Source: Candidatus Omnitrophota bacterium (GTDB lineage: Bacteria; Omnitrophota; Gorgyraeia; Pluralincolimonadales; Pluralincolimonadaceae). From it: a stretch of 64,000 nucleotides of DNA. The notes beneath the pieces are model-generated. The model had not been told where the DNA came from. It searched no databases and saw nothing but the letters and a program-made list of their open reading frames with translations. Location of the stretch: NCBI GenBank assembly GCA_030695925.1, contig JAUYOH010000148.1, positions 1 through 64,000 of the forward strand. Direction: 5' to 3'. Below are positions 15,936-25,096 of the stretch, piece after piece. Numbering within the stretch: the first letter of the stretch is position 1; each line of letters begins with the position of its first letter. Position numbers and translations under genes: made by a program.

Positions 15936-16316
15936 TTATTGGTCTAATTTATATTTGACGGCGCGGTCAAAGGCCTCTTTAAAATCATACGCGCCCTTGA
16001 AGTCATCTATGGAATCCGCCTCTGTCTTGGAGAGGAGTTTCGCATCTATCATATTAAATACTATATTTCCGAAATCCTCGGTCGAAGAAACGCCCCAGTT
16101 CTCCAGCACTGTCCGGGCCATAGGGCCGAACTGCTCTATGGCGTAAAGTTTAAGCCCCTCGGATAACTCCTGCCCCGAGACATGGCGATGTTTTTCAAGT
16201 CTTCCGACCGCAAAATTCAACCCTTTCATCAAAAAAAGGTACGCTTCGGCATTATACCGCGGGTCTTTTCCCGTAATCTTCTCGATGACATCCATAAAAT
16301 CAATCCGGTCTTTCAT
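15936..16316 (-). CDS. Minf_1886 family protein, function unknown
   Basis: A 126-residue cytoplasmic protein. It matches the conserved pattern of the Minf_1886 family: RYNAEAYLFLMKGLNFAV, RHVSGQELSEGLKLYAIEQFGPMA and DFGNIVFNMIDAKLLSKTE. The family is common in PVC bacteria and some delta-proteobacteria and has no established function. It overlaps the Nudix gene by 4 nt, so the two are translationally coupled. Confidence 0.85.
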   Translation of the reverse strand: MKDRIDFMDVIEKITGKDPRYNAEAYLFLMKGLNFAVGRLEKHRHVSGQELSEGLKLYAIEQFGPMARTVLENWGVSSTEDFGNIVFNMIDAKLLSKTEADSIDDFKGAYDFKEAFDRAVKYKLDQ

Positions 16317-16837
16317 CTTCCTCCTGCCACAAGTAAAATCGCTATTATCGTCTTCGCGTCTTTTATCCTGCCTTCCTTAATATATCCTAATGCCTCGGAG
16401 GGCCTCATTATCCTTACTTTTATATCCTCATCAAAATCCGGCTCCAGCCGCGCGGGCCTTAAGCCGGTCGCCTTATATATTACGACAAATTCATCGGTAA
16501 CCCCGGGCGACGGGTAGAATGTATATAACTTTTTAAAATTCCTGGCGGCGTAGCCGATCTCTTCCTGTACCTCTCTTCTCGCAGCGGCAAGCGGCGCTTC
16601 GCCTTTGTGCAGGGTGCCGGCCGGGATTTCCAGAAGTCTCTCGCCTACGGGGTAGCGGAACTGCTCGACTAAGACTATCTTATCCTTCGTAAGAAACGGC
16701 ACTACACCGACCGAGCCGGTGTGATGGACAACCTCCCACCTCACCTTCCGCCCTCTTATAGTGCCGTCGCTTACGACAAGTTTGACTATCCTGCCGTTAT
16801 AGATCAGCGTCTTTTTATTGAGCTTAAATCTTGCCAT
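16313..16837 (-). CDS. Nudix hydrolase, ADP-ribose pyrophosphatase type
   Basis: The 174-residue protein has a complete Nudix box, GTLHKGEAPLAAARREVQEEIGY (GX5EX7REUXEEXGU), at about residues 75-97. The flanking VEQFRYPVGERLLEIPAG and YPSPGVTDE fit the ADP-ribose pyrophosphatase (NudF-like) subgroup, which splits ADP-ribose to AMP and ribose 5-phosphate. A candidate promoter is TTGCTT-16-TAGAAT just upstream on the minus strand. It is divergent from the nuo operon. Confidence 0.9.
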   Translation of the reverse strand: MARFKLNKKTLIYNGRIVKLVVSDGTIRGRKVRWEVVHHTGSVGVVPFLTKDKIVLVEQFRYPVGERLLEIPAGTLHKGEAPLAAARREVQEEIGYAARNFKKLYTFYPSPGVTDEFVVIYKATGLRPARLEPDFDEDIKVRIMRPSEALGYIKEGRIKDAKTIIAILLVAGGR

Positions 16838-16890
16838 AGTTTTTTATATTCTACACGCTTGGCGGGAAAAAGCAAGGAAAATGAAAATCT

Positions 16891-16920
16891 TTGACATAAC
16901 CCCCTCCTATTTTGTATAAT
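16891..16920 (+). promoter_or_regulatory. Consensus promoter of the nuo cluster
   Basis: TTGACA (16891-16896), an 18-bp spacer and TATAAT (16915-16920) are both exact consensus hexamers. A small inverted repeat TAGGC-GTT-GCCTA follows at once (16921-16933). The nuoA SD region (GGAAGG) can pair loosely with an upstream CCTT. nuoA starts at 16965. Confidence 0.85.
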
Positions 16921-16964
16921 TAGGCGTTGCCTACCTTATCGGCACCGGAAGGAATCTCAAATAT

Positions 16965-17321
16965 ATGATAACAGACTACGGATACGTGGGGTTGTTCCTG
17001 ATCTTCGGAATTGCTTTCGTCGCGGGCGCTTTGATAGTATCGTGGCTCCTGCGCCCACGCGATCCTAACCCCATTAAAAAATCCCCCTATGAATGCGGGG
17101 AGATAGTTAAAGGTAACTCGTGGGTACAGTTTAACGTCCGCTACTACCTTATCGCGCTCATCTTCGTCATCTTCGACGTGGAGGTCCTGTTCCTTGTGCC
17201 TTGGGCGGTCATATTTCGCGACTTGGGGCCTGTCGCCTTTATCGAGATGATGGTCTTCATCGGAATTTTGATCCTCGGACTTATCTACGCCTGGAAAAAA
17301 GGAGCCCTTGAATGGCAGTAA
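16965..17321 (+). CDS. nuoA: NADH-quinone oxidoreductase subunit A
   Basis: A small membrane subunit of complex I with three transmembrane helices in 118 residues. Family hallmarks are SPYECGE in the first loop (its Cys lies near the quinone chamber) and [12 protein letters not shown] in helix 2. It is the first gene of the 11-gene cluster, behind the promoter at 16891-16920. It overlaps nuoB by 10 nt. Confidence 0.96.
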   Translation: MITDYGYVGLFLIFGIAFVAGALIVSWLLRPRDPNPIKKSPYECGEIVKGNSWVQFNVRYYLIALIFVIFDVEVLFLVPWAVIFRDLGPVAFIEMMVFIGILILGLIYAWKKGALEWQ

Positions 17322-17827
17322 TAGAAAAAATCCCCGCTTCAGGATTGATACAGAAATTCCCGGGCGGCGGGTTGGTCCTTGCTACCGGCGAAAGCGTATT
17401 AAAATGGAGCAAGGCATCCTCTCTTTGGCCCTTGACATTCGGACTTGCCTGCTGCGCCTTCGAGATGATAGCCGCGGGCGCTTCACGGTTTGACATAGAC
17501 CGCTTCGGCGCCGGCGTATTCCGCGCGTCCCCGAGGCAGTGCGACGTAATGATAGTGGCGGGAACGATATGCGTAAAGATGGGTGAATGCATGAAACGGC
17601 TTTACGCGCAGATGCCTGAGCCGAAGTACGTCATCGCGATGGGTAATTGCGCGGTCTCAGGCGGAATCTTCTACCACGATACCTATTCCGTCGTCAAGGG
17701 AACTGAGGCGCTGGGTATACCGGTCGATGTCCATATCCCGGGATGCCCTCCCCGCCCGGAAAATCTCCTGTTCGGGTTGATGAAATTGCAGGAAAAGATA
17801 CGGAAGGAGAAGAATGAACGGCGCTGA
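17312..17827 (+). CDS. nuoB: NADH-quinone oxidoreductase subunit B
   Basis: The 171-residue peripheral subunit carries the terminal [4Fe-4S] cluster N2 next to the quinone site. All ligands are visible: the tandem Cys pair in LACCAFEM, Cys in MGNCAVSGG and Cys in [10 protein letters not shown]. It overlaps nuoA (10 nt) and nuoC (14 nt). Confidence 0.97.
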   Translation: MAVIEKIPASGLIQKFPGGGLVLATGESVLKWSKASSLWPLTFGLACCAFEMIAAGASRFDIDRFGAGVFRASPRQCDVMIVAGTICVKMGECMKRLYAQMPEPKYVIAMGNCAVSGGIFYHDTYSVVKGTEALGIPVDVHIPGCPPRPENLLFGLMKLQEKIRKEKNERR

Positions 17828-18266
17828 GATATCCGGATTGATAAAGATAAAGGTGCCTGACGCCGTAAAAGAGGACCAGACCGGCGCGATAATAATCCCC
17901 AAGGGCTTGCTCTTGGAGGCGGCCCGTTATATCATAAGCCCGGCCCTTGATTTTGATAACTTGCATTGCATAACCGCCGTTGAGAAGAACGATAACATCG
18001 AGCTTATTTACACCTTCTACTCTATAAAAAAACACCACGGGTTGACCCTAAAGACGCGATTGGCGTTCAGCGATTTAAATGTAGAGAGTTTGGCTAAATT
18101 CTGGAAGTCCGCCGACTGGTTCGAGCGTGAGATATACGACCTCTTCGGCGTAAATTTCCTGAACCACCCGAACTTAAAGAGAATACTGAATCCCGACGAA
18201 TGGACCGTCCATCCGTTAAGAAAAGATTTCGTAAATAAGGATTTTATTAAAAAACCCCGATACTGA
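17814..18266 (+). CDS. nuoC: NADH-quinone oxidoreductase subunit C
   Basis: The 150-residue 30-kDa-type subunit shows the signature [24 protein letters not shown]. It is separate from NuoD here, not fused as in E. coli. It packs against NuoB and NuoD in the connecting arm. The start lies inside nuoB; the stop is 1 nt from nuoD. Confidence 0.95.
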   Translation: MNGAEISGLIKIKVPDAVKEDQTGAIIIPKGLLLEAARYIISPALDFDNLHCITAVEKNDNIELIYTFYSIKKHHGLTLKTRLAFSDLNVESLAKFWKSADWFEREIYDLFGVNFLNHPNLKRILNPDEWTVHPLRKDFVNKDFIKKPRY

Positions 18267-18267
18267 C

Positions 18268-19392
18268 ATGGAAACTATTGTAAACGAAAAAAATATCCAT
18301 ACCGAAGAGTTCCTCGTAAATCTGGGGCCGCAGCATCCCTCGACCCACGGCGTCCTCTACCTTGAGGCCAAGCTCGACGGAGAGGTCATAATCGATTGCG
18401 TGACTCACGTCGGATACCTGCACCGTTCGATGGAGAAGATAGCCGAGAACCGCACATATACGCAGTTCATCCCGTTTACCGACAGGCTGGATTATGTCGC
18501 CTCTATGAATAATAATTTGGCTTACGTGATGGCTGTTGAAAAACTGATGAAGACAGAAGTCTCGGAGCGGGCAAAATATATCAGGGTGATAATCGCGGAA
18601 TTAAACCGCGTCGCCAGCCACCTCGTAGGCATAGGAACGTTCGTCCAGGACTTAGGCGCTTTCGCCACTCCCCTATTCTACGCCTTCCGCGAACGCGAGA
18701 AGATAATAGAGATATTTGACGCGGTATGCGGAAACCGCCTTACTTATAATTATATAAGGGTCGGCGGAGTCCAGTTTGACCTTCCGGCAGGCATAGATCT
18801 GAAGATAAGGGAATTTATCGGCTATATGCGGACAAGGACAGACGAGTTGGAGGGCCTATTCACAAAAAACGTGATATTCCTCGCGAGGACAAAAGGCATC
18901 GGTATCCTGTCGGGAGATACCGCTATAAATTACAGCGTAACCGGCCCGAACCTGCGGGGCTCAGGCGTAAAATGGGACTTAAGGAAAGACGAGCCGTATC
19001 TTGTCTATGATAAATTTAATTTCGATATCCCGACCGGCGATAGCGGCGACGCGTGGGACAGATATAAGGTAAGGATAGAGGAGATGCGGCAGAGCCTAAG
19101 GATAATAGAACAGGCTATAGGCGGCATCCCCGAGGGCGACCCTACGGTAAAAGTAGGTAGGATATTAAGGCCCGAGCCCGGAGAGGCATACTTCAGGGCA
19201 GAGAACCCGCGCGGTGAATTGGGATTTTATATCGTAAGCGATGGTTCGCCGTATCCGTACAGGCTAAAGATAAGAGGGCCATCATTCTCAAACCTCGCGG
19301 TCCTGACGCCGCTTGTCAGGGGTGTTAAGGTGGCGGACCTCATCTGCATCCTTGGAAGTTTAGATATAGTGGTGGGAGAAATAGACAGATAA
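18268..19392 (+). CDS. nuoD: NADH-quinone oxidoreductase subunit D
   Basis: The 374-residue 49-kDa subunit forms the quinone pocket with NuoB. It has NLGPQHPSTHGVLYL (quinone-binding His), HRSMEKIAENR, and the C-terminal DIVVGEIDR typical of the family, so it is complete although slightly short. It is related to NiFe hydrogenase large subunits but lacks their Cys ligands. Its stop overlaps the nuoH start by one base (TAATG). Confidence 0.97.
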   Translation: METIVNEKNIHTEEFLVNLGPQHPSTHGVLYLEAKLDGEVIIDCVTHVGYLHRSMEKIAENRTYTQFIPFTDRLDYVASMNNNLAYVMAVEKLMKTEVSERAKYIRVIIAELNRVASHLVGIGTFVQDLGAFATPLFYAFREREKIIEIFDAVCGNRLTYNYIRVGGVQFDLPAGIDLKIREFIGYMRTRTDELEGLFTKNVIFLARTKGIGILSGDTAINYSVTGPNLRGSGVKWDLRKDEPYLVYDKFNFDIPTGDSGDAWDRYKVRIEEMRQSLRIIEQAIGGIPEGDPTVKVGRILRPEPGEAYFRAENPRGELGFYIVSDGSPYPYRLKIRGPSFSNLAVLTPLVRGVKVADLICILGSLDIVVGEIDR

Positions 19393-20366
19393 TGGTATCG
19401 ATCCTGACTTTTATTATCATGATTATAGTCGGCGCGATAATCTTGGGATTCATCTCGGTCTCGGCGATGTTCCTTATCTGGTGGGAGAGAAAGGTCTCGG
19501 CGCACATCCAGACGAGGTATGGCCCTATGCGCGTGGGCTGGCACGGCGTCCTTCAGCCGGTAGCCGATGTCATAAAACTTTTATTGAAAGAAGATATAGT
19601 GCCGGCAGGTGTGGACAGATGGGTCTGGTGGTTCGCCCCGTTCTTCGCGGTAGTGCCGTCGGTAATGGTCTTCGCATGCATCCCGTTTGGAAATATATTC
19701 GGGATAACTTTGATACCGGCGGATTTAAACATCGGCATTTTATATATACTCGCTATAACCTCTGTCTGCACGCTGGGGATATTCATGGCCGGCTGGGGCT
19801 CGAACAATAAATACTCGCTCCTTGGCGCGATGAGGGCGGCCGCGCAGATGATCAGTTATGAGATACCTTTGGTCCTTTCGATAATAACCGTCGTAATGTT
19901 CGCAGGGTCGCTCTCGATGCAAAAGATAGTCGAGGGACAGAGTAAACTATGGTTCGTATTTCAGCCGAATCTCGCCATCGCTTTCATTATCTACCTTATA
20001 TCGGCTGTCGCCGAGACAAACCGTGTCCCCTTCGATATCCCGGAGGCCGAATCCGAGCTTGTCGCCGGCTTCCACACGGAATACTCGGGAATGAAATTCG
20101 CGATGTTCTTTCTGGGCGAATACACGAATTTGTTCATCGTCTCCGCGATAGCGGCGACACTTTTCTTGGGCGGGTGGCAGGGGCCGTTTCTTCCGCCGGT
20201 CATATGGTTTTTGATAAAGACATACGGAATCATCACCGTAATGATGTGGTTCAGGTGGACGTTTCCGAGGGTAAGGGTCGACCAGCTGATGGGGTTCACG
20301 TGGAAAGTGCTTACGCCTATATCATTCGCGAACTTAGCTGTCGCGGGATGGGTACTTCTTAAATGA
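19392..20366 (+). CDS. nuoH: NADH-quinone oxidoreductase subunit H
   Basis: The 324-residue membrane subunit links the peripheral arm to the proton-pumping arm. Seen are WWERKVSAHIQTRYGPMRVG near the N-terminus, the acidic loop ETNRVPFDIPEAESELVAGFHTEYSG, and eight or so hydrophobic helices. It overlaps nuoI by 4 nt. Confidence 0.97.
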   Translation: MVSILTFIIMIIVGAIILGFISVSAMFLIWWERKVSAHIQTRYGPMRVGWHGVLQPVADVIKLLLKEDIVPAGVDRWVWWFAPFFAVVPSVMVFACIPFGNIFGITLIPADLNIGILYILAITSVCTLGIFMAGWGSNNKYSLLGAMRAAAQMISYEIPLVLSIITVVMFAGSLSMQKIVEGQSKLWFVFQPNLAIAFIIYLISAVAETNRVPFDIPEAESELVAGFHTEYSGMKFAMFFLGEYTNLFIVSAIAATLFLGGWQGPFLPPVIWFLIKTYGIITVMMWFRWTFPRVRVDQLMGFTWKVLTPISFANLAVAGWVLLK

Positions 20367-20803
20367 TAGGATACTTCATAAATATAATAACCGGTGCATG
20401 GAGCCTTATAATAGGCCTTATGGTCACGCTCAAGAATACCTTAAGGCGTGCCGTCACTATCCAGTATCCGACTCAGAAACTCTCGATGACCGAGAGGTTC
20501 AGGGGGCTGGTCGATTTACGCGTTGAGAAGTGCATAAAATGCTACCAGTGCGTCAAGATATGCCCTACGGGCTGCCTCTCTATCACGCACAAAGAAACCC
20601 CGGAAAAGAAAAAAGAACTTATCACTTTTAAATATAATATGGAACTCTGCTGCTTTTGCGGGTTCTGTGATCAGATATGCCCGACACAGGCGATATATAT
20701 GAGCAGGATATATGAAATCGCTACTTATGGCCACGAAAAATTGCATATCGACTTATTAGACTCGGAGAAATACCGTGAATGGCTTAATCCAACTGTTAAA
20801 TAG
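20363..20803 (+). CDS. nuoI: NADH-quinone oxidoreductase subunit I
   Basis: A 146-residue ferredoxin-like subunit with two [4Fe-4S] sites, CIKCYQCVKICP and CCFCGFCDQICP (clusters N6a and N6b). An amphipathic N-terminal helix anchors it to the membrane side. With NuoEFG absent, this subunit would be the entry point for electrons, for example from ferredoxin (inference). It overlaps nuoJ by 29 nt. Confidence 0.96.
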   Translation: MIGYFINIITGAWSLIIGLMVTLKNTLRRAVTIQYPTQKLSMTERFRGLVDLRVEKCIKCYQCVKICPTGCLSITHKETPEKKKELITFKYNMELCCFCGFCDQICPTQAIYMSRIYEIATYGHEKLHIDLLDSEKYREWLNPTVK

Positions 20804-21398
20804 TTTCTTAAACGAGTTCGGCCTGTACCAGGAATTCATAATAAAGGCCTCGTTCTATTTTATCGCGGCGCTGACGTGCCTGTTCGCTTTTATGGTTGTA
20901 ACGAGCCGCGATATCTTCCATTGCGCGGTATTTTTGGCCGCTACCCTCTTCGGAGTTGCCTGTGTCTACTTATTCCTCAACGCCGAGTTTTTGGCAGTGG
21001 TACAGGTATTGATCTACGTAGGAGCCATAGTGACATTGTTTATATTCGCGATAATGCTGACTACAAAAATCCACGATAAGGCCATAAAGCAAACCAACCA
21101 TCAGGTATTGATAGGCGGGGCTCTCGCTTTGGCTCTCTTATTCTCTCTTATAATCATAATAAATCGAGATCCGTGGAAGGCATCCGCCGCGGGCACGACC
21201 AGCGGCTATCTTGGGCTGGGCGAACTCGGGAAATCCCTTATGTCTACATACGCCCTGCCGTTTGAGGTGATATCTCTTATATTGCTCGCGGCACTCGTCG
21301 GCGCGATCGTGATTGGAAAAGTAAGCCAAGGGCCCCTCACCCTTCCCTCTCCCCAGAGGGGAGAGGATAAAGGTGAGGGGGGAAAAAAGCAGACATGA
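20775..21398 (+). CDS. nuoJ: NADH-quinone oxidoreductase subunit J, with repeat-derived C-terminus
   Basis: The 207-residue membrane subunit has five hydrophobic helices and the family segment VLIYVGAIVTLFIFAIML. The start is GTG at 20775, inside nuoI, 5 nt after GGAGAAA. The last 22 or so residues (GPLTLPSPQRGEDKGEGG...) are encoded by the 48-bp inverted repeat at 21333-21380 and are not family sequence. Such LTLPSP tails are typical when this kind of repeat inserts in a gene end. The stop overlaps the nuoK start by 4 nt. Confidence 0.94.
   Translation: MNGLIQLLNSFLNEFGLYQEFIIKASFYFIAALTCLFAFMVVTSRDIFHCAVFLAATLFGVACVYLFLNAEFLAVVQVLIYVGAIVTLFIFAIMLTTKIHDKAIKQTNHQVLIGGALALALLFSLIIIINRDPWKASAAGTTSGYLGLGELGKSLMSTYALPFEVISLILLAALVGAIVIGKVSQGPLTLPSPQRGEDKGEGGKKQT
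21333..21380. repeat. 48-bp inverted repeat, copy 2, inside nuoJ
   Basis: Same palindrome as 11664-11711, with about 4 of 48 bases different. It lies in the 3' end of nuoJ, just before nuoK, so it both lengthens NuoJ and places a strong hairpin in the operon mRNA. Confidence 0.85.
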
Positions 21399-21703
21399 TA
21401 CCGCAAAGCCATTTTCTGATATTGGGGGCGACACTCTTCGCAATAGGCATCTACGGGGCCTTGACTCGCAGGACCGCCATCGGCATCCTTATGTCGATCG
21501 AACTTATATTAAACGCGGCCAATATCAATCTCGTAGCATTCAACCGGTTTCTGGGAAGTCCGGACGGACTCGGGCAGATATTCGCTCTATTCGTAATCGC
21601 TATAGCGGCCGCATCCGCGGTCGTGGGCCTCGTCCTTGTCATCGCGATTTACAGGAACTCAAAGACAATACTAATGGATAAGATAAACCTGATGAAATGG
21701 TAA
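21395..21703 (+). CDS. nuoK: NADH-quinone oxidoreductase subunit K
   Basis: A 102-residue membrane subunit with three helices. The family features are GIYGALTRRTAIGILMSIELILNAANINLVAF, including the conserved Glu in helix 2 used in proton transfer, and GQIFALFVIAIAAASAVVGLVLV. It overlaps nuoJ by 4 nt and nuoL by 7 nt. Confidence 0.97.
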   Translation: MIPQSHFLILGATLFAIGIYGALTRRTAIGILMSIELILNAANINLVAFNRFLGSPDGLGQIFALFVIAIAAASAVVGLVLVIAIYRNSKTILMDKINLMKW

Positions 21704-23616
21704 AATACGCGCATTTAATACCACTGTTTCCGTTTTTGGCCTTCGCCATAAATATCCTCTTCGGGCGGAAGCTGAAGAGATCGAGCGCGATAATTTCTGT
21801 CGCTGCCTCGAGCATATCCCTCTTTCTCGCGGCCTTGACCTTTTTGGGAAACTTAAAAGGCGAGGGTTCTTACGTTATCGCGAAATGGCTTTCGTTCAAC
21901 GGCATACCGCTAAACTTCGGCGTGACAGTCGACCCGCTCTCGTGCATGATGCTTTTAGTCGTCACGATAGTCGGGACACTCATCCAGGTCTACTCCATCG
22001 GATATATGGGCGAGGACAAAAGGTTCTCGAGGTTCTTCGCGTATATGTCGCTTTTTATGGGCTCAATGCTGGGGCTCGTCCTTGCCGATAACTTCGTCAT
22101 ACTCTATATCTTTTGGGAAGGCGTGGGCCTCTGCTCCTACTTTTTGATCTCATTCTGGTTCGAGCGGCCGGCAGCGGCAAAGGCGGGCATGAAGGCATTT
22201 ATCACGACAAGGATCGGCGACACAGGTTTGTTGATCGGCATACTCTTACTGTTCTTCACCACCAAGACGCTTTACTTTAAAGATCTCTCCGGACTTTCCG
22301 GCGATAACACCATATTTACGATAGCGGCGCTGTTGATATTCTGCGGCGCCATCGGAAAATCGGCGCAATTCCCGCTTCATGTATGGCTTCCGGATGCAAT
22401 GGAAGGCCCTACCCCTGTCTCGGCTTTAATACACGCGGCCACAATGGTCGCGGCAGGCGTTTACCTCGTCGCGCGCGCATACGGCATATTTGTGATGAAC
22501 CAGATACCATTGATAGCCGTCGCATACATCGGCGCGATAACCGCGCTCATGGCCGCCTCTATCGCCCTCGTAAATAACGATATAAAAAGGATTCTCGCTT
22601 ACTCGACGATAAGCCAGCTGGGCCTGATGATGGTAGGCCTTGGCGCCGGAGCGTATTCGGCAGGGACATTTCATCTTATGACACACGCTTTCTTTAAGGC
22701 GCTTCTCTTCTTGTGCGCCGGCAGCGTGATACATTCGATACATATACAGGACATCCAAAAGATGGGCGGACTCTTTAACAAGATGAAGGTAACCGGCACG
22801 ACTTTTATAATCGCGGGCCTGGCGATAGCCGGCGTGCCGCCTTTGGCAGGCTTCTGGTCAAAAGATGAGATACTCTCGGAACTATTAAAGAGCGGCCACC
22901 CCGCGTTATTCGCCATAGCGCTCGCAACGAGCCTGATGACCGCGTTTTATATGTTCCGTCTTATATTCTTGGTCCTCTTCGGCAAACCGCGCTCTGAACT
23001 GCATGCCCATGAGTCGCCGAACGTGATGACGATTCCCTTGAGTATCCTTGCGGTATTTTCCATATTCATCGGATTCATCGGCTCGCCGTTTATGAACCAC
23101 GCGTTCCAGAATTTCATTTATTTCGGCGACGTACACACCATGGAAGTCATAGAGCCGAATTACTTCGCAATGGGACTCTCCACTGCCGTAGGGCTTTTCG
23201 GTATCGGTTTGGCATATTTATTTTATATCTTGAACAACAAGATACTCTCACAGACAATACGCGCTAAGTTTTCTCTGTTATACGACGTCCTTTCGAATAA
23301 ATATTATAGCGACGAGATATACGAATTCCTGTTCATAAAACCGTGCCTGCGTCTCGCGGACCTGTCGTTTAAATTTGACCTTGGGGTGATAGACGGGGCG
23401 GTCAACGGAGCGGCAAGAGTCACCATGGCCATAAGCCGCGTAAAATCATGGATAGACATCCATGTCGTCGATTTTTTCGTAAACCTGGTCGCTGTCCTGA
23501 CCGGATTTACTTCGTTGGCCGTTCGCCGTATCCATACCGGCCGCGTGCAGAATTATCTCTTGATAGCGTTCTTCGGACTTGTGCTCATAATCGTAATCAA
23601 ATTGATAGGAGGTTAA
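21697..23616 (+). CDS. nuoL: NADH-quinone oxidoreductase subunit L
   Basis: A 639-residue antiporter-like subunit at the end of the membrane arm. Seen are FWEGVGLCSYFLISFW (helix 5 with conserved Glu), FGAIGKSAQFPLHVWLPDAMEGPTPVSALIHAATMVAAG-type quinone-oxidoreductase core, and DIKRILAYSTISQLGLMMVGLG. The long C-terminal part fits the lateral helix. The nuoM SD (AGGAGGT) lies in its final codons. Confidence 0.96.
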   Translation: MVKYAHLIPLFPFLAFAINILFGRKLKRSSAIISVAASSISLFLAALTFLGNLKGEGSYVIAKWLSFNGIPLNFGVTVDPLSCMMLLVVTIVGTLIQVYSIGYMGEDKRFSRFFAYMSLFMGSMLGLVLADNFVILYIFWEGVGLCSYFLISFWFERPAAAKAGMKAFITTRIGDTGLLIGILLLFFTTKTLYFKDLSGLSGDNTIFTIAALLIFCGAIGKSAQFPLHVWLPDAMEGPTPVSALIHAATMVAAGVYLVARAYGIFVMNQIPLIAVAYIGAITALMAASIALVNNDIKRILAYSTISQLGLMMVGLGAGAYSAGTFHLMTHAFFKALLFLCAGSVIHSIHIQDIQKMGGLFNKMKVTGTTFIIAGLAIAGVPPLAGFWSKDEILSELLKSGHPALFAIALATSLMTAFYMFRLIFLVLFGKPRSELHAHESPNVMTIPLSILAVFSIFIGFIGSPFMNHAFQNFIYFGDVHTMEVIEPNYFAMGLSTAVGLFGIGLAYLFYILNNKILSQTIRAKFSLLYDVLSNKYYSDEIYEFLFIKPCLRLADLSFKFDLGVIDGAVNGAARVTMAISRVKSWIDIHVVDFFVNLVAVLTGFTSLAVRRIHTGRVQNYLLIAFFGLVLIIVIKLIGG

Positions 23617-23617
23617 T

Positions 23618-25096
23618 ATGCCTTTCCCGATCCTGACTTTTATCGTATTCCTGCCGCTTCTCGGAGCCATGCTCATACTCTTTACGCCGAAAAATAACTC
23701 CACCTTGATAAAGACGATCGCCACAGCCGTCACAGGGTTGGCGCTTCTTCTGTCTATAGGGCTCGTGCTCCGATTCGAGTACCTGAACCCCGCGATACAG
23801 TTCGAGGAGATCTGCCCGTGGATACCGCAATTAAACATCTTTTACCATCTGGGTACCGACGGCATAAGTATAGGCCTTATATTCCTGACCACCTTGTTGG
23901 GCTTCTTCGCTTGTATTGCGTCCTACGGGATAGAAACACGCCGGAAGGAATATTTCTTCCTCTATCTTTTATTGACTACCGGCATGCTCGGGACATTCGC
24001 CGCGCTCGATCTTTTCTTATTCTATGTCTTCTGGGAGATAGTCCTCGTGCCGATGTACTTCTTGATCGGCATCTGGGGCGGCCCAAGGAAAGAATACGCG
24101 GCGATAAAGTTCTTTATATACACCCTCGCCGGCTCGGTCTTTATGCTCCTTGCGATACTGGCGCTTTATTTCACCTCAAGCCCGCATACGTTCAATATGC
24201 TCGAACTGGCCAATAGCGGAAATACGCTGGCAAAAAACCTCCAGATACTGATATTCATCGGTTTTTATCTCGGATTCGCCGTAAAGGTCCCGGTCTTCCC
24301 TTTTCATACATGGTTACCTGACGCGCACGTCGAGGCGCCCACTCCTATAAGCGTCTTACTCGCCGGCGTCCTGCTTAAGATGGGCGGATACGGGTTCTTC
24401 AGGATAAGTTTTCCGATATTAAAGGACGCGGCTATCTACTTCGCGCTGCCCTTCGCCATCCTCGGTATGATAAACATAGTCTACGGTGCGTTTGTCGCGA
24501 TGGCGCAGACCGATTTCAAGAAGATGGTCGCGTATTCGTCAGTAAGCCATATGGGATTCGTGATGCTTGGCCTTGCCAGCATGACGTCGACCGGATTTAA
24601 CGGTGCCCTTATGCAGATGTTCAACCACGGTGTCATCACCGGCGGGATGTTCTTGCTCGTCGGCGTCCTTTACGACCGCGCCCACACAAGGGACCTTAAT
24701 AAGTTCGGCGGCTTAGGCGTCAAGATGCCTGTCTACGCGGGGTTATTGACGGTATTTACCCTCGCCTCACTCGGCCTTCCCGGATTAAGCGGATTCGTAA
24801 GCGAGTTCCTGTCGCTGGTCGGGGCCTTCTTCGGCTTCAAATTGATAACGATAATATCGGTCCTCGGCATAATCATAACCGCGGGTTACTTCCTGTATAT
24901 GATACAGCGCGTCCTCTTGGGGCCGTTAAATCAGGTGTGGGTGAATATATCCGATATAAACAAGCGCGAGCTCTTCACGTTGATACCTTTGATGATAGTC
25001 ATAATCGCGATCGGTGTATATCCGATGCTTCTGCTTAATTACCAATCGGCCGCGGTAGGCGGGCTTATCCAAAAGATCGGAGGCGTCCTGTTTTGA
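23618..25096 (+). CDS. nuoM: NADH-quinone oxidoreductase subunit M
   Basis: A 492-residue antiporter-like subunit with about 14 helices. Hallmarks are FYVFWEIVLVPMYFLIGIWGG, KVPVFPFHTWLPDAHVEAPTPISVLLAGVLLKMGGYG and DFKKMVAYSSVSHMGFVMLG, with conserved Lys and Glu of the proton channel. A strong SD, AGGAGGTTAAT, precedes ATG. Confidence 0.97.
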   Translation: MPFPILTFIVFLPLLGAMLILFTPKNNSTLIKTIATAVTGLALLLSIGLVLRFEYLNPAIQFEEICPWIPQLNIFYHLGTDGISIGLIFLTTLLGFFACIASYGIETRRKEYFFLYLLLTTGMLGTFAALDLFLFYVFWEIVLVPMYFLIGIWGGPRKEYAAIKFFIYTLAGSVFMLLAILALYFTSSPHTFNMLELANSGNTLAKNLQILIFIGFYLGFAVKVPVFPFHTWLPDAHVEAPTPISVLLAGVLLKMGGYGFFRISFPILKDAAIYFALPFAILGMINIVYGAFVAMAQTDFKKMVAYSSVSHMGFVMLGLASMTSTGFNGALMQMFNHGVITGGMFLLVGVLYDRAHTRDLNKFGGLGVKMPVYAGLLTVFTLASLGLPGLSGFVSEFLSLVGAFFGFKLITIISVLGIIITAGYFLYMIQRVLLGPLNQVWVNISDINKRELFTLIPLMIVIIAIGVYPMLLLNYQSAAVGGLIQKIGGVLF

